DNA of 64,000 bases, taken from NCBI GenBank assembly GCA_028554795.2, contig CM068826.1:105686602-105750601 (forward strand), read 5' to 3'. This document shows, in pieces, positions 1 to 12,200 of the stretch. The DNA comes from Sinohyriopsis cumingii (Eukaryota > Mollusca > Bivalvia > Unionida > Unionidae). A program made the position numbers and the translations under genes. Every line of letters begins with the position of its first letter. The first letter of the stretch is position 1. A model generated the notes under the pieces. It was given only the letters and a program-made list of their open reading frames with translations, had not been told where the DNA came from and searched no databases.

Positions 1-1296
1 TAATTTGTTAGATATATCACATGCTCTGAAAAGATTTGATGCACATTCATTCACTGCATCAGGAGATATAGCTGTTAAATTACCACTGCAGTGTTACCTC
101 TACAGAAACAACCAAGCCGTTTTTTGTAAACAGCCCATTATGCACACATGTGACATCTGTGGGGGGAATTGTGCACTACAGGCATGATAGTCAACAACAC
201 TACCCCCCAAAAAAACATTTTGGTTTTTTCGGGGGTTTGCAACATTGTATAATTGATGTGTACATTTCCAATCATTTTCTTCCTATTAAAGATGTGCAGC
301 TGGATACCAAATAAAGAGTCAATAGTCTTTGTATCAGTTTATTATATATACATGTATTTGGACAATAAAGTAATTTTGCAAGGATTCGGTATGTTCAATA
401 TATGTATATTTAGGTGTCATTTATACTACATGAAACCATCTTACATGGAGTGCAGTGTTTATAATGGCCCATTTGTAGTGCTGCAATTAATTAACAGCAG
501 AAGTTTCATAATTGGACAGTGAATAAAGGATAACTTCCCATTCTTTATGAAAATGGCGTAATTTATATTACATGAAGCCATCTTAAGTTTGATAACTGAA
601 CAGTAATAACCTCATAAAAATTGAATGTATGGCTGAAATAAATAAAGGGTAAAAATGTAATGATTACAGGACTAATTTGTCTCTCATTCTTGGTCCAGGG
701 TCTGTTGGACTTTGAAGATATGAAACTCTCAGTGATGTCTGAGGGGGAGGGGGTAGACTGCAAGTTGGATCCTGCCTTGAATTCATCTGCTATTGTAGTC
801 ATGTCTATCTCTGTCTCTCTCTCTCCACTGCATATGAAGGATTCAGTCAGTTGAATTTTCATTAGACTATAAAATTTATAACTTTTGATATGGTATTGTC
901 TTTTGCACACCCATTCATTTAGCCCTACTATTTTACTCCTCTTTGCTATTTATTATTTTTCTCTTTCATTCTCACAATTTAATTTAACAACTTTTACCAA
1001 TCATGGCAAATTTAAAGTAATGAAATTCACTTTTAGCTGTAACTCATTATAATACTTCCACACATTTTACAGCAGTCACTTACAACCTACTGTCTCCTTC
1101 CATGTTGTGACCTGAACCGATTGTTTTTTTAAAAATATCTATGAGAATGTATTATTATAAGCATATTAGTGTAGCAAAGAACTAAAGAACATTTTGACCA
1201 ACAATGGGACTTGAATGAGTGTGTCTGCTTCAGACATGTTTGTGAAGAGAGCCATGTTTTACCAAGACAAAATTTGATCACACATTTTTTAAAATA
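1..1296. other. Intergenic, no gene recognised
   Basis: AT-rich sequence with no convincing exon. Two things are visible. A short hairpin lies at about 203-237, a C-run plus A-run facing a T-run plus G-run. A loose duplication of about 150 bp has its two versions of 'ttacatgaarccatctta' near 425 and 570. The short open frames here show no family resemblance. Confidence 0.4.
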
Positions 1297-1417
1297 CACT
1301 GGACAACAAATTTTTACAAAAGTCATGTTACTGAAATAAAATTAGTCAATTCTTATCAATTTTTATGTGCTGAACACGAATATGACAGTCAAATTGCAAA
1401 ATTGGCTCTAGTTTTTT
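1297..1417 (+). repeat. Left terminal inverted repeat of the transposon
   Basis: Starts CACTGGACAACA. After a 10-bp indel it aligns without gaps to the reverse complement of 3585-3696. The stretch 1365-1417 is nearly identical to its partner, and the preceding 31 bp keep equal length with about 40% identity. ATA lies immediately outside, at 1294-1296. Confidence 0.75.
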
Positions 1418-1513
1418 TGTAATCTGCAAGAAATTAATGTTTACATAACGAAATGCATTCCAATAGTAAAAGGTCAACTGTAATAGCCTACCTATAAAAA
1501 ATCAAGTCATTGA

Positions 1514-3202
1514 CTACATCTTAGATTTCTTCGCCTGTCTCTTGTACAGCTGTTCGGGAGCATCTCTGAGGAGTGTCCAGCAGTAGTCAGCCAGCATTGT
1601 AGTGGACCATTTTCCCTGGTATCTTTGTTCCATTGTTGCGATATCTTGATGAAAACGTTCGCCGTGTTCATCACTAACAATACCACAGTTGCTAGGAAAG
1701 AAATCCAAATGGGAATGAAGGAAGTGAATCTTTAGAGACATATTGCAGCCAAGTTTCTTATACTTCATCAACATGTCTTCTACTAGTTCCTTATAGTTTT
1801 CTGCCCTAACATTTCCGAGGAAGTTTGTAGAAACTAGGCGAAAAGCATTCCATGCTTGTTTCGCGTCACCTTCCAGCAAGTTGTTGAACCGGTCATCTTT
1901 GAAAAGCTCTCGAATCTGAGGACCCACAAAAACTCCCTCTTTAATCTTTGCTTCGCTGAGTCAATGGAATTTTTCATGCAGGTATCGGAATGCTGGCAAA
2001 GTCCGGTCAATGGCTTTCACGAAATTCTTCATCAAACCTAGTTTGATGTGAAGGGGTGGTAGCAAGATTTTCTGAGCCTCAACCAGAGCTGGGTGTTGGA
2101 TATTCTTCTCTCCAATGGCTACATTCTGCCTGTGAGTCCATTCCTTCCTCATGTAGTGCATTTCCCTTGCTCGGCTATCCCACTCGCATAAGAAACACAT
2201 GTATTTTGTATATCCTTGCTGCAGTCCCATTAAAAGGGCAACTACCTTCAAATCACCACAGAGGTGCCAGCTGTACTTGTTATACTCAATGGAATTCAGT
2301 AGCTGCCTTAAGTTATCGTATGTCTCTTTCATGTGGACAGCATACGCTACTGGAATAGATGGAAGAATGTTTCCATTGTGCAAAAGCACAGCCTTGAGAC
2401 TCAGTTTCTAAGAGTCCACAAATAGTCTCCATTCTTGTGGGTCATGAGTGATTTTTAAAGCATTCATGAGGCCCTCAATATCGGAACAGAATATCAGATT
2501 ACTTTCCTTTCTGAAGAAAGGCTCCAATTGCTGGTGGCGCTTTCGATATGCAGTAATTGTGACATCTTCTTCTAGAAGATTCCATTGTTGGAGTCTTGAT
2601 CCTAGCAATTCTGCCTTGTTCTTTGATAAGTCCAAATCACGAATCAGGTCATTTAGTTCTTCCTGTGTTATTCTGTGTGGGGTTGATGATGCACCACAGT
2701 GAAAATCTGGATCACTGCATGCTGATGGACCAGGAGAAGAACAGGTCGACTCACCTTTGTCTTCGTCAGATGAATCAAGAGAATATTCTGCTGGAGGTTC
2801 TGGAATAGGAAGTCCCTCACCATGTGGAACTGGTCTCAATGCAGACGGAATGTTTGGGTAGACTATTCTCGACTTCTTTCGCTTCGTTATTCCGCCGGAA
2901 AGAGGAGGAACCAAGCAGAAGTAACAGTCATTTAGGTGGTTGCTTGGCTGTCTCCACACCATTGGGACTGCAAACGGCATTGATGACCTTTTGCAATTCA
3001 ACCACTGTGAAAGCTGTGTTGTACATGTAGCACAGCATATATGCGGAGCCCAAGGCTTGTCTTGGTCACCAACCTTGCATCCGAAGTAAAGATGATATGC
3101 CTTCTTCACTTGAGAATTGATACTTTTCTTCTGGTTGGCAAATGTCACTTCCCCACAAATATAGCAAAAATTGTCCGCGGTATTAACACACTTTCGAGGC
3201 AT
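1514..3202 (-). pseudogene. Transposase-like gene with two in-frame stops
   Basis: One intronless frame of 562 codons from the ATG at 3202 to the stop at 1514, interrupted by TAG at 2408-2410 and TGA at 1961-1963; no frameshift was seen. I recognise the family only as uncharacterised proteins present in many copies in arthropod, cnidarian and mollusc genomes. The N-terminal ~110 residues are rich in paired cysteines (FCYIC, HICCATC, YFC), probably a zinc-binding DNA-recognition region. A Ser/Glu-rich linker follows. The rest reads like an RNase H-fold DDE core. 'LFVDSS' could hold the first Asp. 'CGDLK...CFLC' could hold the second Asp with a CxxC pair. 'DEHGERFHQD' could hold the Glu, with 'LPPLHIKLGLMK' between the last two. 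The catalytic assignment is inference. Flanking TIRs support a transposase. The stops fall after the first Asp and between the second Asp and the Glu, so no part alone should be catalytic. Confidence 0.75.
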
Positions 3203-3314
3203 TACTGTTCTTTATTGTACGTAAATGGATAAAATAATAAGTTTTATGTAACAGTAGCTTGAACTGTCTCGCACAACGTCTAAAATATTTTAAATGCTGA
3301 ACCTATCTGATTGG

Positions 3315-3440
3315 GCTTTATATAGTACACTGCTTACGTCAGCTTCAGCAGCCGCCTGGCATTAGTATAATAGGCCTACACATGTATAGTACACTGCTGA
3401 CGTCAACTTACTTCAGCAGCCGCATGGCATTAGTATTGCA
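3315..3440 (-). promoter_or_regulatory. Candidate transposase promoter: TATA box and CRE-containing duplication
   Basis: Read on the - strand, TATATAAA lies at 3324-3317, about 115 bp before the ATG at 3202. Just upstream is a 64-bp-spaced direct duplication (3321-3372 and 3385-3440). It carries a full TGACGTCA cAMP-response-type palindrome at 3398-3405 in one copy and a TACGTCAGC variant in the other, each followed by 'cagcagccgc'. The order CRE, TATA, ATG is that of a simple promoter. No transcript evidence is available. Confidence 0.45.
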
Positions 3441-3584
3441 TTGCATCAGAAAATGATGCAATCAACTGTGGATGATGTGAGCATGATGGTATTATGCAAT
3501 GTTACATCATTATTCCGGATGTTGCTGCAGTCCTACTGGAGAAATTTACACAGTGAAACAGAGAAAATGAGGTATATGAATATC

Positions 3585-3696
3585 TTCAAAACGAGAGCCA
3601 ATACAAATTTTTCACGGTTATATTCGTGTTCGGCACACCAAAATACTACAGATTAGGGCCTTTTCAAGTCAGTAATGATTTCACTGTTGACCAGTG
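3585..3696 (-). repeat. Right terminal inverted repeat of the transposon
   Basis: Read on the - strand it starts CACTGGTCAACA, matching the left terminus at 11 of 12 positions. It continues through TTACTGA and GAACACGAATAT blocks shared with 1328-1334 and 1370-1381. ATA follows immediately outside at 3697-3699. Confidence 0.75.
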
Positions 3697-3699
3697 ATA

Positions 3700-5225
3700 C
3701 CAGATGCATATGAAACTTCTTGTCCAATCAATGGCATTGTTTATGTAGTTTATTTGGGGAAAAATTGCATGTAGAAAGGATTTATAAGTTTATTAAGTAG
3801 ATGCATTTATATGGAAATATTTCACAAGTCAAGTGGAAACATTGTATTGTTACAAGTGGCAAAGCCATTAGTGATGATACAAAATGTTTCCATTTTACAC
3901 ATGATATATTTCTATATAACTTGTCAAAAAACAGATTTTCTTTTTATTATTAATATATTTGTCTAAATGCAAAAGCTGTCAATTTGCATGGGTTTTGTTC
4001 ATTCTGTTCAAATGTGATTAAGAGCTGCATTACTAATTTTGGTACTGTGATGTTATACAGATTTAACTTGTACACACCATGCTTCAAACTGCATTTTGCC
4101 AAAATAATGACTGTACTCATTTGAAAATAAAAACAGTTTTATTTTTGTTGACACATTTCATGATTGATACAGTAGGGATGAAGAAACAAGAAACATAACA
4201 GTGGTTATATCTGACAGACTTCTGAGCATAGGATCTTTAAACAACAGATTTTAATGATTATCATTTTACATATTAGGATAATCATTCTTTTTGTTTATTT
4301 CTACAATCAGAGTAAATTTGTGTGTGACCTTGGTTATCTTGCAGTCTAGGTTGGTAGCAGACACTGTATGCAGCTTTTGATTATCACTTAATTTCAGTTT
4401 GACATCAACACTAATCAGGGTCCAAGTTAGCCATTGTTTTCTAACATGATTGTGATTATAATATAATTGCTACTTAAAACTTGTATTTCTATATTATTAT
4501 AATGAGTTTTTTCTTTCTTTCTAAAACATGTGTACCATTTGTCATGGAATATACTACAGGCAACTTATACAATATTGTATGGGTGAAATATAGCATCTTC
4601 ATATATAAGTTCAGTCACTGACAGTGTACATGATTCATTTAGAAAACTAATTATAAAAAAGTTAATACTTGAAGTCTACTTTTTGCAGTTTGGAATTCAT
4701 TTTTAGGCATTTCTTAATGGAATCTCAATGGTTGCTAAAGAGGGTCTACAGTTTACACATTTTAAGAGAATTGTAGGACTGACAAGAGGGGAGGCAACTG
4801 GGGATATATCCCCAGGGCCCGGGTCCATCAGGGGGCCAAACAACACTTTTTAATTTTATAAAAGAAAAATGTTATTTGAATAAGAACTAGGACAGGCCCG
4901 GGTATTTCTTACCCCAGAGCTGGTGATCGATCTCAATGGCCCTAGAAAAGGGGGAGGGAGGGAGAGAAGGAGAAGAAGAATAAGAATGAGAAAAATGCCT
5001 GAATATGGAAATACAGGTTTGAGTAATAATACATAGGGCACATACATTTTGTCAATGACAAAAGAGTAGTTCCAAATGTGTTATTGCCACTTGTGATATA
5101 ATTTTTTTCCTACTGATATTTTTCAGTTTCTCACTATGAAATATATAATTAAGTGTGATTGTATGAGTTTGGATTTTCCTGTCTTCAGCTGTCATGACAA
5201 TGTGGATATACAGTATTTGCACTGG
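3700..5225. other. Intergenic, mostly featureless
   Basis: AT-rich sequence without a recognisable gene. A small G/C-rich patch at about 4785-4980 contains two 'gcccgggt' motifs and a purine-rich stretch. It looks like an old repeat fragment that I cannot classify. Confidence 0.35.
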
Positions 5226-5234
5226 CTACATCTG

Positions 5235-5494
5235 TCCAAGAGGCCCAGAGTTGCCAAGTGGTCTAAAGTGCTCACCATTTATGGATCACTGCCATCTAAC
5301 CTCAGTCTGCATGGGTTAAAGTCTCAGACTTGGCCAATGTGGGTATGTGAGAAAGCATGCCAGTAGCTTCTTGTGGCTTGGTGGTTCTTCCAGGGTTTTC
5401 CCAGGTTCTACCTCCACCATTTATACTAGCTGCCATATATAGCCTCTCTTGTGCTGAAAAATGGCGTTTAACCCTGTATCAACAACAACAACAA
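5235..5494 (+). mobile_element. SINE family 1, copy 1 (tRNA head, CAA tail)
   Basis: The head resembles a long-arm tRNA (Leu/Ser type). An A-box-like 'ttgccaagtggtctaaag' is followed about 60 bp on by a decayed B-box. The shared body runs through 'gtgagaaagc' and 'ctgaaaaatggcgttt' to a short CAA tail. A direct repeat, ctacatctg, flanks it at 5226-5234 and 5495-5503. Confidence 0.85.
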
Positions 5495-5784
5495 CTACAT
5501 CTGCCAATGCCACAATTCCTTCCTGTACTACATAATGGACACAGTCAGAAAACACTCCAGAGAAACTTCATACTTGACAATGGTAATTCACAATGCATGT
5601 TTTACTGAGTTAAGGGATAAAAATATCTGCCCTATTTTTGTCTCATTTTTGCTTTCACATGTGGAAAAAGTAATTCATTGAAGTGCTGCAGCATTGTACT
5701 TAGGATCCAGCTGGTAGGGGACAGTGTGTCCCCCCTCCAAATTGGGGACTTCATTTTAGAGGGACAAAGGAAAATAATACATAA

Positions 5785-6300
5785 TGCACTTTAGTAATCA
5801 CTACCCTACCCTCTTGTTTGTTTGTGCCCCCATGCTGAAGTTAAGAATGAAAGGCATCAAGGGTGTAAAAGATGGACAAAAATTAGTCATTTCATTCATC
5901 ACTTTATTCATCACTTTATAATTTCTAACCTGACTGACACCAAGTGGTCCCAGGGCCCCGAGTGGCTGGGTGGTCTAAAGCGCTCTTCATTACGGATCAC
6001 TGTCATCTCACCTCTGTCTGCGTGGGTTCAAGTCTCGGATTCGGCTAATGTGGGTATGTGAGAAAGCTTGTCAGTAGTTTCTCGTGGGTCGGTGGTTCTT
6101 TCCGGGGTTTTCACAGGTTCTTCCTCCACCATTAATACTGTCCACCATGTATAGTCTATCGTGTGCTGAAAAATGGCGTTAAACCCTACAACAACAACAA
6201 CAACAACAACAATCAAGCGGTCCCTAACACTGTCAACTTGTTGTTTCAAAACATATGGAATCTTCTTGAATAGCATGGTTATCATATTTGTATGCAGCGA
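5785..6300 (+). repeat. Foldback-family repeat split by a SINE
   Basis: The segments 5785-5951 and 6214-6300 match the structure at 43.0-44.3 kb. Shared blocks are 'cctcttgtttgtttg', 'gtcatttcattcatca', 'taatttctaacctga' and 'tccctaacactgtcaac'. The interruption is SINE family 1 copy 2, so the repeat is older than that insertion. Confidence 0.6.
5952..6213 (+). mobile_element. SINE family 1, copy 2
   Basis: Near full length: starts 'agggccccgagtggct', has a good B-box ('gggttcaagtct') and ends in a CAA tail. The flanking direct repeat is caagtggtccc (5941-5951) against caagcggtccc (6214-6224), 10 of 11 identical. Confidence 0.88.
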
Positions 6301-7019
6301 AAAACTGGGGAACCCACTCAGTAATAATGCAACAATGAGTACTGTAAAGCACTGAGTTTTGTAAGTTTGCTAATTCTGGCTTAGTGGAATAAAACTATTA
6401 ACAGTACCAAATTGAAAACTGCCAATAGTACATTAACAGATAACTGTATTTAGAGCTTATTAAACTGATCTTGCTTGGTGTAGTGCAAAATAAACTGCTG
6501 CACTTATGCACAAAATATTTGCAGACATTGGACACTGCAGATCATATAAAATGGACACTGCAGATTGTATAAAATGCACAATCCAGTATCATCACTGATC
6601 ACCAGACAAGGGCTTCCTGACCTTTACTATATGTGGTATGTATCCATTTGGTCCAGATATACCCATTGCTAACTGTATCAGTTCTTGTGAACAGAGCTGT
6701 ATGTGTTAATCTCAGATTGCATGATTATCCTGACCTTAGTAAAGTTGTAATACTGAGTCAAGACCACACAGTGAGGCAAGTGCTATATAATCTAGAATGT
6801 AAGCATTAATGCCTTTTTTTTTCACATTTATTGTGCATAGTACATGCTTATTACCTCTACTCATATCATAAATCAGAACACCTTATGGGATGGTTTGTTG
6901 ATCTTTGTCCATCAGCTACTGACATCCATCCGTTAGCACTGTTAAGTTTGTTATTGCTATTCCTTTTTAAACTATCTGGAGGATTGCTGTAAAACTGTAA
7001 ACACACGTTCATCCCAAAG

Positions 7020-8150
7020 TCTGGTTGGTTCTAAATGCAGATGGTGTAGAAAGAACATCCAATATGGCCATGACAGTGGTCATCTTGAAAATATTCGTTA
7101 TCACCACTCCTCCTGAATGAATGGTCATATCAGCATGGAGTTTTCACTAAAAGATGTCTAAATGCTCTATAATTGTTCCTAGATATAAATAGTGTCACTC
7201 AGAGATCCAGTATAGCCACTACAGTGGCCATCTTGAAAACGTTATCACTACTCCTCCTCATTTCAACCTGGCGTTTTCACTAAAAGATTTCCTTTGTCTA
7301 GTTGGTCATAAATAAAAATGGTGCTGCAATGGACATACAATATTCCTACCATGAGCCATTGAAAACCTTGTTATTGCTACTTCTCTTGAATGTAAGGTCA
7401 TATCATAATGAGGTTTTTACTAAGAGACTTCTTATGACATCTAGATGGTCTTAGATGAAAATGATGCCAATCTTAAGTCCAGTATGACCACCATGGTAGC
7501 CATCTTGAAAATCTCGTTATTGCTTCTTCTCCAGAACAACAAGTCATATTGACAAATGGTTTCCAGAAAAAGTCCTCTTATGATATCAGTTTGGTCCAAA
7601 ATAAAAATGGAGTCACTCAGACAGCCAATATGGCCACAACAGCAGCAACCTTAAAATCCTTGTCATCATTACCCATTCAGAATAGAATTTAGTAATGTCA
7701 ACATCAGGTTTACACTGGAAAACTTATTCTTGTGCCTTGTTGGTCTTAAATGAAAATTTTGCCTATCTGACATCCAAATATGGACACCATGCCAACCACC
7801 TTGAAAGTTGTGTTATCACTACTCCTAAACAGAAAGTCATTTTGACATGGAGTTTTCACTAGAAAGCTAATTGTGATATCTATATGTTGTTGGCCCTAGA
7901 TGAAAATGCCACTGATCTGATCTCAAGTATGGATGCCATGACAGCAGTTTTGAAACTCTTGTTATTGCTGCTCCAAATTACAAAGTCACATAAACATGGG
8001 GCTTTTCACCGGAAGACTTCTTAATAGTGTCTAGTTGTTCCTGAGTGAAAATTATTTGGATCTGGTATCCAAAATATGGATACCATGGTGGCCATCTTGA
8101 AAATCTTATTACTCTATCTCCAAAATTAATTATCATATTAACATAAAGCT
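7020..8150. repeat. Degenerate ~145-bp tandem array, about 8 units
   Basis: The recurring order is 'ttggtc.taaatgaaaat', then 'ccaatatggccaccatggtggccat', then 'cttgaaaat.ttgttattgctactcct', then 'cat.gagttttcacta.aaga'. The GCCATCTTGAAA block or its relatives begin near 7079, 7227, 7354, 7499, 7646, 7796, 7938 and 8092. Units are strongly diverged, so the array is old. Confidence 0.7.
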
Positions 8151-8329
8151 TATTTTTGTGTGTGCTTATTTGTACGTTTTCTTCTTTATTTGCTTATTTG
8201 TATGTGTGTGCTTATTATACAGATTTTACAGTTCTCTTACGAGCTGTTGTTTACTTCAGTAGGCCATAGGTTAAAGTTTTTTTCATTCTCTGTGATGCCT
8301 GTGTGGATATGATGTCATTTACCTTGGAT

Positions 8330-8900
8330 ATACAGTTCAACTTGTCTTAAAGGACACCTGTATTCCTATTGCCCAATTTTGGAAAGATTTCTTGCAAAAT
8401 AGTCAAAAAGGGGTGTTTTAGGAGTTCAGTTTCTCATTACTACTTCTATTTTTCTGAAACTTTTTCACCTGATCATCAGAGTGAAGTTGATGCATGGTAA
8501 GGTTTTCCTTTTTTCTACCACACATTTTTGTGAAAATTTAATGAAAAATCATTTTGAAAAGTGGGGAATTTGGAGAATGTAGTTCATCGTAACTTCTTCC
8601 ATGCACACTGCTTTTGCTTTTACAGCATTTATACATTAGATATGCAGTTGGTATACATGTGTCTTAAAGATTACTTTTTTCTTTGACCCAGGGGACATTT
8701 GTTAAAAATGTTTGAAAAAAGAGGTATATCAAAAGTTTTGTTCATCATTTCTAACCTCCCACGCTATTTGCATAATTATATTGTAGGCTAGATACATGAT
8801 TTGTGTACATGTGCAGTTAGGTTTTACATTTTACCTCTGGCCCATTTTTGTGGATATTGCTTTGTCAGATGAATTTTATAGAATTCAGCTTATTTAGCAT
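8330..8900. repeat. Degenerate ~220-bp tandem repeat, 2-3 units
   Basis: Recurring blocks such as 'cacatttttgtgaaaatttaa', 'acatttgttaaaaatgtt' and 'ccatttttgtggatatt', each with a nearby 'ttcatc.t.acttct' block, suggest two or three very diverged units. The call is weak. Confidence 0.35.
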
Positions 8901-9196
8901 TAATGCATCCCTATGTAGTATTACTGCTGGTCATTTCAAAGAAACATTATGATTATTTATTGCTCCCTAGGGATTGAGATAGGGAAGATGTATTTTGTAA
9001 GATTAATTTGTTCAACTTACCATATGTGTGTTGATAATGGATGTGTGTACATGACAGTATCTAAATTTAGTGGGAACTTGCACAATCAGTATAAAATAGA
9101 CCATGTTTCAACTCATCATTAATGATAAGACATTTTAGATCTCTTATTGGTTATTTTTATTTTTTATTATTAGAGTTTGTCTTTTTTTTTTTACAG

Positions 9197-9293
9197 ATAA
9201 ACATGTTTATACGGATGGTACAGGAACTTCAGGCCATGTCACTGATGCCCTTCCAATGGACCATCCTCTTGGGATGCAGCCAATGTCAAACAG
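9197..9293 (+). CDS. CASP: Caspase exon: prodomain linker
   Basis: A strong pyrimidine tract and 'ttacag' precede it and GTTACC follows. Of the open frames, only the one that starts with two bases completing an earlier codon and ends in phase 2 fits the next exon. It reads KHVYTDGTGTSG then DALPMDHPLGMQPMSN. This is polar, low-complexity sequence, as expected between a prodomain and p20, with no domain of its own. An incoming phase-1 intron implies at least one further exon upstream. Confidence 0.7.
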
Positions 9294-12200
9294 GTTACCT
9301 CATATAGTCACCTCTTACAACATATCCAAACCAGTAAGGGGTGCGGTGGGTCTTTAAAAAAGTGAGATTCCAATATTAACAAATTGTGACCAAATAAAGT
9401 TAGAAAACTGATCAACCAGGATCAGAACCGTAGGTCGTGGATGCAGAGGCTCACTCTACATAGGCCAGCTCAGGATTGTGCTTCCTCTGAAAATTGTTTT
9501 CTAATCCCAAACTCTTCATTGCAAAGAAATTAAATAAGGTGTCAAGATATAACTGCAAAAACAGATGTGAAGAAGAACATAAGACTTGATTCTTTGTTTC
9601 TTTTTCTATGATAAATAACAATTATAAATAACCATTATGACATTCAAGATAATTGATTCATTACTACATGATAATAAAGGAAATAGTAATGACAGGAATA
9701 TCATGAATAATGTAAACAATTATCATTATTATCATTATCAATTTTTATAATGTGGTAGCAATATTAAAAGTACAACAATGATTATTGTAATAATAATAAT
9801 AATTGGTAGTATTAGTAGTAAGTAAAAGAATCAAAGAAGTATAATAAATGATCAATAAAAGTATAATGACTAAGTAATTAATAGTAAGTACATTGTTAAT
9901 ATAGTGATATATTATTGATTACCATCATCAGTTATAATATATAAACAGTTAATGATAATAATTGGTAGTAGTAGTAAAACAGTAAAAGAATCCAAGCAGT
10001 ATAATAGTCAGATGTTATTGATAATCATTTTCTATTATATCAATAGTTAATAACAAAAACAACAAAAACAACAACAACAACAATAATAATAATGATGATG
10101 ATGATGATGATGATAATAATAACAATAATAATAATAATAATGACAATAATAATAATAATAATTATTATTAAGATAATGACTGAGGATCCTTGTTATTATC
10201 ATGATATTAATGATAATATTATTTGATGATCAGTGCAAATATCTTGTGTTTCTGTATACTAGTGTTGATTTGTGTAGTGATTGACTGCATACATTAAGGA
10301 ATATGCTTCTCAGAATTGAAATGCATTGTTGGTAAAATCAATGGAAGTGAATCCCCAGATTGAAATGACCTACACAGTTTAATTCATTATATAATGGGTG
10401 CAGAGGGAATAGATTTAAGACTATAAACTGATCCCCTCCTCCCACAAAAAATGACAGAAACACTATTAATTCTTCCACGATAAGTCCACATTTGTTGGAA
10501 AACCTGTCTCACATGTTTCCAAAATTTTGCTGATCACACATTAATGGGAAGCTAGACAGAGCATCATGACTGTCAACAATTTGTTAAGGTTTTGCTTAAT
10601 ATTTCTTATTTGCAAATACTTCTTAAACCCATGATAAATTCTCATCATATATACTAGTCACAAATCATTATGAAGCTTCCACAATCCATTCTTTGGTCAT
10701 ACATGTTCAGCCTTTTGAACTATGGATAAAGGGCACAGTATTAGAAAATGTTGTTCAAGTTTTCTTTGCAGTTTTGAATTTGCTATAAACTCCATAAATG
10801 TTATTGATACATGGGTTGAATCATTATGAAGCTATGGCAGTTCATTCTGTGATATGGTCTGATGGTTAAGGTCACAGTCCAAGAAAATTTGTAGTAGTGT
10901 CTTGGTTGAAAACAAATTTTTTTCACACTTGATGTATATCATTATGAAGCTAAGACAATTCATTCTGAACTGCTTGCTTGCCCCAAAGGCACCTTGTGGT
11001 TATGGTTACTGTTAAAAAAAATTTTTGTAAAGGTAATTTACAAGTGTCTACACTTGAAACCCAGATTTTGGGCACAGCCATCCTCAGCTTGGTCCATAGC
11101 ATCCACTCCTAATAGTGCCAGCGATGCAAGAGCACACTTTATTACGCACTTAGTTGCACTAGTAGACACAAGCTACAGAGCGCCTATTCTGAACACCTTC
11201 CTCACCCCTTCCTGAGCTAGACCCAGGCAAGACCACAGTTCATTACACATTCACTTGCACAGGTAGACATGAGCCACACAGTACCTAAATATAAAACACC
11301 TGCCTCTGCCCAAGTCCAGGTAGACCAAGGTTGACATCATCAAAGTGTCAATGACACTAGTCAAGATAATGAGATTTCTCTCAAACATAATGCAGGTTGC
11401 AGTGTCGTAAAAAATTATATTCAAAGTTACTTAATAGCTATGATCAGGGATCTTGAATCCAAAATTCATCATCTAAGAACAGAAATTGAAGTTATGGCAG
11501 TAAAGAGTAATCATTATGACACAATGCCACATGCACAAGATCTAAAAACACAAAAATAAGTACCTCAACTGAGATTAATCATTTAGACCAGAAAAACTTG
11601 GGGAAAGGGGAATTCATCAGAAACCAATGAAGTGTCAAGTACCCAAACAATCATCAACCCCAATCCAAAGCACTATTATAATCTAACAAGAGCCAACAGT
11701 ATGCAGAACCGTGAATATCACATATACAGTGCAACGAATGGAACTGTCAGAAACTCCAAGATGTTGATGATGTGTGAGAAATCACCGATCAGCAGACCCA
11801 GAGAGTGTCAAGAACCATGGGAGAACACCTCATCATCAAACTCATAAAGTACAGAAAAAATCTACTGTTCTGATTGGTTTGTCAGTTCTAAATTCTAAAG
11901 CACATCCACCCAAACTGCCTAAGAAAAAACTGTGGATGTGCAGATGATTATTAGATCAGAAGTGAAGGATTTGCATGCAAAATTGAGATCACTAGCATCA
12001 GATGAGTGTGCCAACATGATAATATGTATAGGTGGAAATAATGTTAGCTGTGGATATACTATGTGGAATATTCTTAATAAAGGACCAAGTCTTAACTGAC
12101 TACATTTTATCAATTGATACTGACACACAAATATATTACCTAGAAGTTACCCACTACAGAATAGACTGTGATGTGACACACAAATAGTGTACCTAGAAGT

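Larger units (their letters stand above)
1297..3696 (-). mobile_element. DNA transposon with long TIRs, CACTA/CMC-like
   Basis: A 2.4-kb unit bounded by inverted termini that both begin CACTGG, then A or T, then CAACA. It is flanked on both sides by ATA, a plausible 3-bp target duplication. The termini match over roughly 110-120 bp with one 10-bp length difference. The inner part (1365-1417 against 3585-3637) is best conserved and includes 'gaacacgaatat' and 'ttggctct' on both arms. Between them lies one intronless transposase-like gene on the - strand. A CACTG start and a 2-3 bp duplication are known features of the EnSpm/CACTA branch of the CMC superfamily, so I place it there by inference. 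The gene has two in-frame stops, so this copy is probably inactive on its own. It looks young because the frame is otherwise intact over 562 codons. Confidence 0.75.

Noticed and set aside
203-237. C/A-run facing T/G-run hairpin as a terminator
   Set aside because: A bacterial-type terminator has no meaning in this genome, and no gene ends there that I can show.
660-854. Open frame with 'GLLDFEDMKLSVMSEG', thought of as a caspase prodomain (CARD) exon
   Set aside because: A plausible acceptor precedes it, but no donor gives the phase-1 end needed by the 9197 exon, and the likeness to a CARD helix is too short to trust.
9122-9307. The longest open frame over the 9.2-kb exon
   Set aside because: It is in the wrong frame. 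Only the neighbouring frame joins in phase with the 18924 exon, and it has the more protein-like sequence.
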